A stretch of 64,000 nucleotides of DNA from Phycisphaerae bacterium. Lineage in GTDB: Bacteria; Planctomycetota; Phycisphaerae; UBA1845; PWPN01. The notes beneath the pieces are model-generated. The model saw nothing but the letters and a program-made list of their open reading frames with translations, was not told the origin of the DNA and searched no databases. Location: positions 78,808 through 142,807 of the forward strand of contig JAGNEZ010000001.1 of the NCBI GenBank assembly GCA_018003015.1, given 5' to 3'. Each line of letters opens with the position of its first letter. The stretch's first letter is position 1. Positions 16,283 to 23,403 of the stretch are shown piece by piece. The position numbers were made by a program, and so were the translations under genes.

Positions 16283-16461
16283 ATGTGACTGAGGGCGAGC
16301 AGGGCATCTGCATATCAATTGGCCTTGTGTCACCTTGCAGTTAGGAGGCGGGGAGGTCCCGTCTTGACGCTACCCAGTTTGGACAAAGCACAGGGGGTGC
16401 GTTTCGGCATAACGAGTCCGATCCGCAACCTGGGGAAGAGTGTTCTTTTGAGGAGGGTCTG

Positions 16462-17175
16462 ATGAAGCGTATCACGGTCTCAATCACCATCGTTTTGGCT
16501 TGCGCCCTGGCAGCCCAGGCGGCGTTCATCGTGGAGCCGGCCGCGGGCGGCAAGGCTACTGCCAATTTCACCGGGACTGCCCGGTTCTCCGACACCAAGG
16601 GCTTGGCTGTGGGTTTGAGCGGGGTCAAATCCGCCTACGGCAGCACGGCAGCCCCACACACCTACGTGGTCTCCTATACCCCAGGCGTGGACGCGGACAA
16701 CACCGTCTTGGCCCCCGGCACGCTGCTGGGTAAGCAGACCCTGGATCCTGCGGCCGCCCCTGCGGTTTCGCCCGTAAACGGAGACCTGCTCGCGTCCGGC
16801 CTGACTGGCGGTCAAACCGGCCTGTACAACGTCTACCTGACCTGGCCAGCCTCGACCAACGTCAGCACAACCGGCACGGCGATCACCGTGACCTACTCCC
16901 CCGCCCTTGATGGCGTTGGCGCGATCACGTTCAATCCCGTGATCCAGAATACCGGCAGCACCGGGACACCCGGCGGCAACGACAGCTGGTTGCTCGTGGC
17001 CTCCAATGTTCCCCTCGACGCGGGTACCAAGTACACGGTCACGCTGGCAGCCAATTCCACGGCCTGGACGTCGCAGCGGCTGGCCGGTGTGATGTGGGAA
17101 GCCGTTCCCGAGCCCGCCACCCTGGCCCTGCTCGGCATCGGCGGACTTGTCCTGCGTCGGCGCCAGACCGCCTGA
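16462..17175 (+). CDS. PEP-CTERM sorting-domain protein
   Basis: A 237-residue secreted protein. It begins with a signal peptide (MKRITVSITIVLACALAAQA) and ends with a canonical PEP-CTERM tail: VPEPATLALLGIGGLVL followed by RRR. Such tails are recognised by an exosortase that anchors or processes the protein at the cell surface, often in exopolysaccharide- or biofilm-forming bacteria. The body is Thr/Ser/Gly/Ala-rich and probably beta-sandwich, with no recognised catalytic domain. GAGGAGG lies five bases upstream. The gene has its own promoter and a strong downstream terminator, so it is monocistronic. No exosortase is in this window. Confidence 0.92.
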   Translation: MKRITVSITIVLACALAAQAAFIVEPAAGGKATANFTGTARFSDTKGLAVGLSGVKSAYGSTAAPHTYVVSYTPGVDADNTVLAPGTLLGKQTLDPAAAPAVSPVNGDLLASGLTGGQTGLYNVYLTWPASTNVSTTGTAITVTYSPALDGVGAITFNPVIQNTGSTGTPGGNDSWLLVASNVPLDAGTKYTVTLAANSTAWTSQRLAGVMWEAVPEPATLALLGIGGLVLRRRQTA

Positions 17176-17253
17176 CGCATTGGATGAGGAGGCCGGCTCG
17201 GCTCCCCGGTCGGCCTGCAATCCTCTTCCAGCTCGTATCGACTCTGCCACCAA

Positions 17254-17290
17254 GCCTCCGGCCTGAATCGGGCCGGAGGCTCTCTTTTTC
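17254..17290 (+). terminator. Rho-independent terminator of the first PEP-CTERM gene
   Basis: A perfect 10-bp stem (GCCTCCGGCC, 17254-17263, with GGCCGGAGGC, 17271-17280), a 7-base loop, and a T-rich tail (TCTCTTTTTC). It lies about 80 bases after the stop codon. Confidence 0.88.
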
Positions 17291-17325
17291 ACCTCCACTG
17301 TACTACCTCCTGGACGAAATGACCA

Positions 17326-17354
17326 TTGACATTTCTCGCCCCTGGACTTATTAT
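17326..17354 (+). promoter_or_regulatory. Strong sigma-70-type promoter of the second PEP-CTERM gene
   Basis: Consensus TTGACA (17326-17331), a 17-base spacer and TATTAT (17349-17354). The predicted start near 17361 gives a leader of about 225 bases. This is the best-matching promoter in the window. Confidence 0.78.
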
Positions 17355-17360
17355 GTAATT

Positions 17361-17586
17361 CGATCGCATCGGAGGAGGACGAGGGAGCCACTTCTGCGGT
17401 TTCCTTCTCTGCGAGCTGGGTGGGGCGCGAAGGATGAGCCTATGACTAGCGGTAACGCCTTTCCTGTTCGATGGGAAAGGCCCACAAGTGCATGTCGAGC
17501 CGGGTGCTGATTCAGTGCAACGGGTTGGTCGGGAAGGTCCTGGCCGCACGAGTCTGCTTGGCTTCAACTCATGAAGGAGTGTGGGA
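17361..17586 (+). ncRNA. Long 5' leader with a strong hairpin upstream of the second PEP-CTERM gene
   Basis: About 225 bases separate the promoter from ATG 17587 without a convincing reading frame. It holds an 8-bp perfect hairpin: GCCTTTCC (17457-17464), 9-base loop, GGAAAGGC (17474-17481). An AAGGAG ribosome site is at 17574-17579. The hairpin lacks a T-tract, so it is not an obvious terminator. I could not match the leader to a known riboswitch class by eye; regulatory function is inference. Confidence 0.4.
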
Positions 17587-18354
17587 ATGAAACGCAAGCT
17601 TCACATTCTGGCGACGGCCGCCGTGGTGCTGGCCATCGCAGGTGTCGTGGCCGACGCCGCCTCACTGAAGGTATCCCTTGGAACGCGGGAAACCAACAAG
17701 CCGGATGTCCCGATCGGCGGGGACGGCGGCGGATCCGGCGGCACCGGCATCGAGTGGGTCGCCCCGGTTGACTCCCTGGACCTGCCGATGGACGGCCAGT
17801 GGCGCCAGTACTCGTTCTCGATGAACGCATTCAACTCAACGTCCTTCACCGGGAACGGCAACGTGGACGGGACCGCCGGAGCGCTCGAGCATCTGCGGTT
17901 TGTCCCGGACGGCGTCTACGCCGGCCCCTACAAGATCTGGATTGACGATGTGGCCGAGACGCTCGCCACCGGCGCCGAGACGGTCATCACCAGCTTCGCC
18001 GGCTCCGCGGACGACGCTCAGGTCATGTTCCGGCAGCCCAGCTTCTCGGGATCGACCTCAGGCAACTTGCTCACACCGCCGAATTTCACCGGCGTGGACA
18101 ACACCGTGGGGCACACGGACAACTCCTCCCTTCGGGTCGAGTTCCAGTTCAAAGGCGCCACGCCGCATGTTCCCGGCGTCGCCGGCGGACATTGGCTGCG
18201 CCTGACGACCAATGGGGCTCCATCGCTGCCGAATCCCAACCTCTATTACGGCGAAGGGAATGTCGTCACGGTATGGATGAAGGCCGTTCCCGAGCCCGCC
18301 ACGCTTTCGCTGCTGGCCCTCGGCGCCCTCTTCATTCGTCGCCGTCGAGCCTGA
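17587..18354 (+). CDS. PEP-CTERM sorting-domain protein
   Basis: A 255-residue secreted protein: signal peptide (KLHILATAAVVLAIAGVVADA), a Gly-rich segment near residue 48 (GGDGGGSGGTG), a beta-rich body with GPYKIWIDDVAETLA, which resembles a carbohydrate-binding or jelly-roll strand order, and a C-terminal VPEPATLSLLALGALFI-RRRRA sorting signal. ATG 17587 is chosen because AAGGAG lies seven bases upstream; a GTG six bases earlier is in frame but too close to the ribosome site. Own promoter, long leader and own terminator show independent regulation. Likely exosortase substrate at the cell surface. Confidence 0.9.
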   Translation: MKRKLHILATAAVVLAIAGVVADAASLKVSLGTRETNKPDVPIGGDGGGSGGTGIEWVAPVDSLDLPMDGQWRQYSFSMNAFNSTSFTGNGNVDGTAGALEHLRFVPDGVYAGPYKIWIDDVAETLATGAETVITSFAGSADDAQVMFRQPSFSGSTSGNLLTPPNFTGVDNTVGHTDNSSLRVEFQFKGATPHVPGVAGGHWLRLTTNGAPSLPNPNLYYGEGNVVTVWMKAVPEPATLSLLALGALFIRRRRA

Positions 18355-18433
18355 GTGCACTCGGCGTTCGACTCGGTCATACACGCAGGTGGCTCGACCC
18401 TCGGGCCGGTCACCTGAAAGTGAGATGTATTCC

Positions 18434-18477
18434 AAGACTCGGCTTACGACGCCATCATGCGCCGTAAGCCGGGTCTT
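18434..18477 (+). terminator. Long hairpin after the second PEP-CTERM gene
   Basis: A 15-bp stem with one T-G pair (AAGACTCGGCTTACG, 18434-18448, with CGTAAGCCGGGTCTT, 18463-18477). The loop contains a further CGC/GCG pairing. Only a weak T-rich tail (GTCTTATC) follows. Its place 80 bases after the stop supports terminator function. Confidence 0.68.
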
Positions 18478-18585
18478 GTCTTATCTGCCTTCCACCCCAT
18501 CATCACATCCGCCCATCGACCGCCGTCATGACTTGGCGCCTCACGTCAGACCTCACCCAAGCGCCGGCGGAAGCCCGTCTACCCT

Positions 18586-18615
18586 TTGACGCACACCCCG
18601 TTGCCCCGATAGAGT
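18586..18615 (+). promoter_or_regulatory. Possible promoter of the YncE/dihaem gene
   Basis: TTGACG (18586-18591), an 18-base spacer and TAGAGT (18610-18615), about 100 bases before ATG 18714. The -10 is only a moderate match. Confidence 0.4.
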
Positions 18616-18713
18616 GGTAAGCGGATAGTCGGTGATCAGTCGCTTGCCGACAACGTGATTTCGTCCCTTGCCCGGGTACCGGCGATGGCCGGCAGCATGC
18701 CAAGGTGGAGATA

Positions 18714-20717
18714 ATGGCGGGGAATCCGGAACGTCTTGCTCTAGCCGTGCTCACCTTCGTCACGCTGCTCAATCTGGCCGGAGCCGTCGAGGCGAGCCCC
18801 GCCGATCTCGCTCCGATCGCACTGACCGCGAACCGCAGCGGCACGTTCTTGTTCGTGGCCGAGGCTAACGCCCGCCAGGTCGCCGTCTTTGACCTGACCG
18901 CTCGGAATGTCCGACAGACCGTCGACACCTCCGGCCAACCCACCGGCCTGACCCTATCCCCGGACGAGCGATGCCTGTACGTCACCTGTGAGGGACCCGA
19001 AGGCATCATCGACGTGATCGATCCGACCACCGGCCGCAAGACTCGGCAGCTTCGCGCCGGCCACACGCCCATGGCCCCGCTCCTTAGCGCCGACGGCAAG
19101 CTGCTCTTTGTGTGCAGCCGTTTCCACAACAGCCTCCAGGTCGTTGATCTGGAGACCGGCCAAATCGCCGCCCAGATTCCCGTCCTGCGCGAGCCCGTCG
19201 CGGCCGTGCTCACCTTGAACGGCACGCGCCTACTGGTCGGCAACCACCTTCCGAATGGCCCGGCCGACGGGGCCTTCATGGCCGCCGCCGTATCGGTGAT
19301 CGACGTCGGAACCCGGAACACCACCGGCCTCATCCAACTCCCCAACGGCAGCATGAGCCTGCGTGGCATGTGCCTCTCGCCGGATGGCAAGCAGGCCTAC
19401 GTGACTCACTTACTGGCCCGCTATCAAGTGCCCACGACCCAGCTTGATCGCGGCTGGATGTCCACCAACGCCCTGAGCATCATCGATGTGGCCGAGGCCC
19501 GGCTGGTCAACACCGTTCTGCTGGATGACATCGACTTGGGAGCGGCCAATCCCTGGGGAGTCACCTGCACCGCCGACGGGCGATACCTCTGTGTCGCCCA
19601 CGCCGGAACCCACGAGATCAGCATCATCGACCGGGCCGGCCTGCTCGATCGACTGGCCAGGCTCGCCGCGGGGGAACGCGTCTCCGAGGTCTCCGTCACC
19701 CCGGCGGATGTACCCGACGATCTCTCCTTCCTCACCGGCCTGCGCCGCCGGTTCCCGCTGGCCGGTAACGGACCGCGGGGCCTGATCGCCGTCGGCACGA
19801 GACTCTACGCCGCCGAGTACTTCAGCGACTCGCTGGGCGAAATCGACGTGAACACCATGGCCAAGGCCGGCTCGGGCGCGCCGCTCCGGAAATCCACGGA
19901 TGCGACTCGAACGCCGCCCGGACCCGCCGATTCGCACCAGGCCGGCGCGCTCCGGGGCCTCTCCCTGGCCCTGAAAGCAACTGACGCGGACGGGCAGGTC
20001 AGGCAGGGTGGCCTGTGGTCGGCAGCCGTCAAGCGACTCGGCCGGAGTGATACGCCGCCGCCCGGGCAGGCCCACAGAGGCGAAATGCTCTTCAACGATG
20101 CCACGCTGAGTTTCCAGCATTGGCAGAGTTGCGCGAGTTGTCATCCCGACGGGCGAGCCGACGGGCCAAATTGGGATCTGCTCAACGACGGGATCGGCAA
20201 TCCGAAGAACACCCGAAGCCTGCTGATGTCCCCCCACACGCCCCCGGTCATGTCCCTGGGTGTCCGCGCAAACACGAAGGTGGCGATCGCGGCCGGATTC
20301 CGCTTCATCCTCTTCACCGACCGCCCCAAGGAGGATGTCGACGCCGTCGACGACTATCTCCGCTCAATGAAGCCGGTCCCGAGTCCCTACCTGGCCGACG
20401 GCCGGCTGAGCCCTGCGGCCGAACGCGGGCGCCAGGTCTTCGCGTCGGCCGGCTGCGCAGATTGCCATCCGTCGCCGCTCTACACCAACAACCGGTCGTA
20501 CAACGTGGGCACCGGCCTCGGGACCCAGAAGGACCGCCTCTTCGACACGCCCACCCTGCTCGAGGTCTGGCGAACCGCTCCGTACCTGCACGACGGGCGA
20601 GCCGCCACCATGGAAGAACTGTTCAAGAAACACAACCCCGACGACCGCCACGGCCGCACGTCGGGCTTGTCGCCCGAAGACCTCGCCGCCATGGTGGAGT
20701 ACGTGCTGTCGTTGTGA
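18714..20717 (+). CDS. Exported YncE-like beta-propeller with C-terminal dihaem cytochrome c domain
   Basis: A 667-residue protein. The N-terminus (LALAVLTFVTLLNLAGAVEA) is a signal peptide. Residues about 30-380 contain YVTN/YncE-type propeller blades (PTGLTLSPDERCLYVTCEG, SVIDVGTRNTTGLIQL, GVTCTADGRYLCVAHAG). The C-terminal 230 residues resemble MauG/cytochrome c peroxidase domains, with two CxxCH haem sites: CASCH near residue 472 and CADCH near 580. So it is probably a periplasmic electron-transfer or peroxidase-like protein. ATG 18714 follows AAGGTGGAG. It converges on the HzsA-like haem gene with a 23-base gap. The electron donor and substrate are unknown. Confidence 0.87.
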   Translation: MAGNPERLALAVLTFVTLLNLAGAVEASPADLAPIALTANRSGTFLFVAEANARQVAVFDLTARNVRQTVDTSGQPTGLTLSPDERCLYVTCEGPEGIIDVIDPTTGRKTRQLRAGHTPMAPLLSADGKLLFVCSRFHNSLQVVDLETGQIAAQIPVLREPVAAVLTLNGTRLLVGNHLPNGPADGAFMAAAVSVIDVGTRNTTGLIQLPNGSMSLRGMCLSPDGKQAYVTHLLARYQVPTTQLDRGWMSTNALSIIDVAEARLVNTVLLDDIDLGAANPWGVTCTADGRYLCVAHAGTHEISIIDRAGLLDRLARLAAGERVSEVSVTPADVPDDLSFLTGLRRRFPLAGNGPRGLIAVGTRLYAAEYFSDSLGEIDVNTMAKAGSGAPLRKSTDATRTPPGPADSHQAGALRGLSLALKATDADGQVRQGGLWSAAVKRLGRSDTPPPGQAHRGEMLFNDATLSFQHWQSCASCHPDGRADGPNWDLLNDGIGNPKNTRSLLMSPHTPPVMSLGVRANTKVAIAAGFRFILFTDRPKEDVDAVDDYLRSMKPVPSPYLADGRLSPAAERGRQVFASAGCADCHPSPLYTNNRSYNVGTGLGTQKDRLFDTPTLLEVWRTAPYLHDGRAATMEELFKKHNPDDRHGRTSGLSPEDLAAMVEYVLSL

Positions 20718-20740
20718 CCGCCCGCGACGCGCCCCCTGGC

Positions 20741-23263
20741 TCACATGCCCCGCATGCCCCCCATGCCTCGGATTCGCCGCTCATCCCGCTGGCGAACGGT
20801 CGGCCGTTCCTGGGCCGCAATCCACTCCGCGATGTTCCGTTGCTCCTCCTCCTGCATGCGCTTCCGCTTGGCCAGAAAGTGCCCGTACTTGGCTACCTCC
20901 TCGTCGGACCAGGCGTTGGCCTCGAGGTAGTCGCCGCAGAAGGGAACCAGCAGGTCGATCCAGCAGGCGATCTTGTCCCGTTCCTCGCGGGACAGCTGCA
21001 CCCCGTTGTGCCCTTCCTCCAGCAGGGTCATCAGCCCGCTCCTGGCGGCTCCGGCCGAGTAAGGCGGCTGCATGGATGGCTCCGACTGGGCGCTGACCCA
21101 GTTCACCAGGTCGCTCGGCTGGCCCGCCCAGGTGTCCGCGCAATCCAGCGTGCTCTGCGGCTTGATCCGGGTCAGGGCCAGGTAAGACTCGGCCCACTTC
21201 CGCTTGGCGGTGGTATCCAGGATCTCGTCGCCACGCAGACTGAAGGCCCGCTTGGCCACGTCATCTGCGGCCGCCGAACCCTCAATGATACCACCTAAAA
21301 CCTCTCCTCGCCAGGGCGACGGCGAGACCAGGTTGTGGCACCGGATGCAGTGACGGTCCAGAATGGGCTGGATCTCCTTGCGGTAACTGAAGCCCCGCGG
21401 CGGTCCATAGAAGCCCGTCAACCGCTCCAGGCCCGCCTTGATCGCCGCCGACGCGCCCGAAGCCCTCGCCCCAGCCACGGAGTTCTTCGACTCGTGGCAA
21501 CCCACGCAGCCCAGCCGCTCGCCCGGCTGAAGCGTTGACCAGCTCCGCATCGTCTGAACCACGTACCCCCGGTCGTCCACCGCCTGAAAGTACACCGGCG
21601 TCCGCGCCGGAACGGCGAACATGGCCGAGCCGTCCTCGTGAACCCGGGCCTCGCCGAGCACCGTCTTGGTATCCCACGAGCCGTTACCGATCGATACCGG
21701 CGTGCAGACCAGCGCTTCGCCCGCCGGGCCCCGATTGCAGTTGTGGGCAATGCCCGCCGCACGGTACTCCAGCCCTACCACCCTCAACTTTTTCACCGTC
21801 CCCCGCGGAATACCGGCCAGACCCTGACCGGCATAAACATCCTGCAGGAAGAAAAAGCCCTCGGGGGCGCGATAATCCACGGCGCTCGGCCGCACGTGCG
21901 GCACCGGCCGAGCGACCAGCGGCACCGGCTGGTTGCAGGAGATCGCCCCATCCCAGGCCAGCAACTCGCGCCGGCCGTCCACGTCGATCCAGTAGATCGC
22001 AAAAGGCACATCCACCCCCGCCGGCTTGAAACCCACCAGGAACTCGGTCTCCCCGAGCGGATAGGGATACTGGAACTGGTCGCCATCCTGGCCATAGCCG
22101 TCCACCCGGACCGCTTCGGTCGCCCGGACCGGGGCGATCAACTGGGCCCCCGCGTTCTCCTGACGCCCCTTGGCCGGATCGAGAATGCCCAGCCAGCCCT
22201 TCTGAAGCGTGTGATGCCCGCTAAAGATGGCCACCATCCGACCGCTACCCTTCGATCCGCCCCCGGCGGCCGAAATCGCCCGGGCATGCAGGATCGAGGT
22301 CGGAAACCACGAGTTGTTCCCGTACACCTCGGTCTGACCCGTCCCGTCCGGATACATCTGGAACAGACCCTGCGGATAGATCTGCCCGCGGTCGTTGTAG
22401 TCCCAGCGGGTGTACAGGATCCGACCGTCCGGCGCAACCGTCGGATAGTTGTCGTGAACCTGGTCGAAGGTCAGCCGGCGGAGATACCGCCCGTCACGAT
22501 CACAGGTGTACAGGTTGCTCACCTCGGTCCACCAGCAATCGACCGTCTGCACCCCGCGCGTCGAATTGAAGATGAGGTCGCCGTTCGGAGCGTAGACGCC
22601 CTCGTAGTCCGCGAAACCCAGCCCGAAGGTGAGCTGCCGGCTCTGGCCCTCGGCCAGATCCATCTCGTAAAGATGGTAGTCATCTTCCCGGTCCGACTTC
22701 TTCCAGGAGAACAGCACGCGGCGGCCGTCCCAGGAGACGTCCGGATCGCGAATGACACCCTCCGGCTCGTCGAGCAGCGTCTCAACCTCACCATATAGCC
22801 CCTTCATGGTGAGCAGGCAGAGACTCGAGCCGGGTACGAACTGCCGCTCGTTCTGGGCGTCCGACTGGCCCTCGGTATAGGCGTAGAAGGAGCCGCCGAG
22901 ATCGCAGTGCTTGGTGAAGATGATCCGCGGCATCACGGCGAGCAGGGTCCTGAGTCGCCCTGAACGCCGCCGGGCACAGGCCTGGAGATAGAGTTCATCC
23001 CATCGCGGATCGCTCGCGGAAGCGCCGGCCAGACCCTCGAGGGCGGCCCGCAATACCGCGCCATCCGATCCGAGCTCGACCAGAACGGCCGCGATGGCCT
23101 CTCGCCGGGAGCGACCCGAATCGATCCCGTCCTGCCGCCGCCAGTCGGCCGCGACCTCGGCAGGCGCCGCCTCCACAGCCAGGGATCCCCGAACCCCGGA
23201 GATCGCCCCGGCCGCCAGCAGGAACACCAAAACCCCAGTGAAACGCCGCCGGATTGAACCCAT
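20741..23263 (-). CDS. HzsA-related exported haem protein with TolB-like propeller
   Basis: An 840-residue protein. After the signal peptide (FTGVLVFLLAAGAISGVRG) comes an N-terminal helical part, then a PD40/TolB-type propeller (DPDVSWDGRRVLFSWKKSD, YPTVAPDGRILYTRWDYN), then blocks typical of hydrazine-synthase-alpha-like proteins (NNSWFPTSILHARAI, FSGHHTLQKGWLGILDP). Two haem c sites are visible: CVGCH near residue 584 and CIRCH near 637. It ends in a Met/Gly-rich tail (RRIRGMGGMRGM). Such HzsA-related proteins are widespread in Planctomycetota outside anammox bacteria; no hydrazine synthase beta/gamma genes are here, so hydrazine synthesis is not implied. ATG 23263 gives the best signal peptide; TTG 23302 is an alternative. 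Confidence 0.82.
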   Translation of the reverse strand: MGSIRRRFTGVLVFLLAAGAISGVRGSLAVEAAPAEVAADWRRQDGIDSGRSRREAIAAVLVELGSDGAVLRAALEGLAGASASDPRWDELYLQACARRRSGRLRTLLAVMPRIIFTKHCDLGGSFYAYTEGQSDAQNERQFVPGSSLCLLTMKGLYGEVETLLDEPEGVIRDPDVSWDGRRVLFSWKKSDREDDYHLYEMDLAEGQSRQLTFGLGFADYEGVYAPNGDLIFNSTRGVQTVDCWWTEVSNLYTCDRDGRYLRRLTFDQVHDNYPTVAPDGRILYTRWDYNDRGQIYPQGLFQMYPDGTGQTEVYGNNSWFPTSILHARAISAAGGGSKGSGRMVAIFSGHHTLQKGWLGILDPAKGRQENAGAQLIAPVRATEAVRVDGYGQDGDQFQYPYPLGETEFLVGFKPAGVDVPFAIYWIDVDGRRELLAWDGAISCNQPVPLVARPVPHVRPSAVDYRAPEGFFFLQDVYAGQGLAGIPRGTVKKLRVVGLEYRAAGIAHNCNRGPAGEALVCTPVSIGNGSWDTKTVLGEARVHEDGSAMFAVPARTPVYFQAVDDRGYVVQTMRSWSTLQPGERLGCVGCHESKNSVAGARASGASAAIKAGLERLTGFYGPPRGFSYRKEIQPILDRHCIRCHNLVSPSPWRGEVLGGIIEGSAAADDVAKRAFSLRGDEILDTTAKRKWAESYLALTRIKPQSTLDCADTWAGQPSDLVNWVSAQSEPSMQPPYSAGAARSGLMTLLEEGHNGVQLSREERDKIACWIDLLVPFCGDYLEANAWSDEEVAKYGHFLAKRKRMQEEEQRNIAEWIAAQERPTVRQRDERRIRGMGGMRGM

Positions 23264-23310
23264 GGATGAACCCGCCAGCCGTGTACCCCTCAGAAAGCTC
23301 AAACACCTCC

Positions 23311-23339
23311 ATCATAACGCCCAACCACTCCTGCGTGAA
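23311..23339 (-). promoter_or_regulatory. Possible promoter of the HzsA-related gene
   Basis: On the minus strand TTCACG (23339-23334), 17 bases, then TATGAT (23316-23311). It leaves a leader of about 40 bases to ATG 23263, or almost none to the alternative TTG 23302. Confidence 0.45.
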
Positions 23340-23403
23340 GCCCCACCTGGAAACGACCACGCTCCAACCTCGCTGACCACGGCCGAGCCGGCCCGAAAGA
23401 GTC

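Noticed and set aside
17361-17586. Cyclic-di-GMP or cobalamin riboswitch in the PEP-CTERM leader
   Set aside because: The hairpin is clear but I could not find the conserved core sequences of these classes by eye; only an unnamed structured leader is claimed.
20741-23263. True hydrazine synthase alpha subunit (anammox)
   Set aside because: Only the alpha-like architecture is present; no beta/gamma genes or other anammox genes are seen, and HzsA-related proteins are common outside anammox bacteria.
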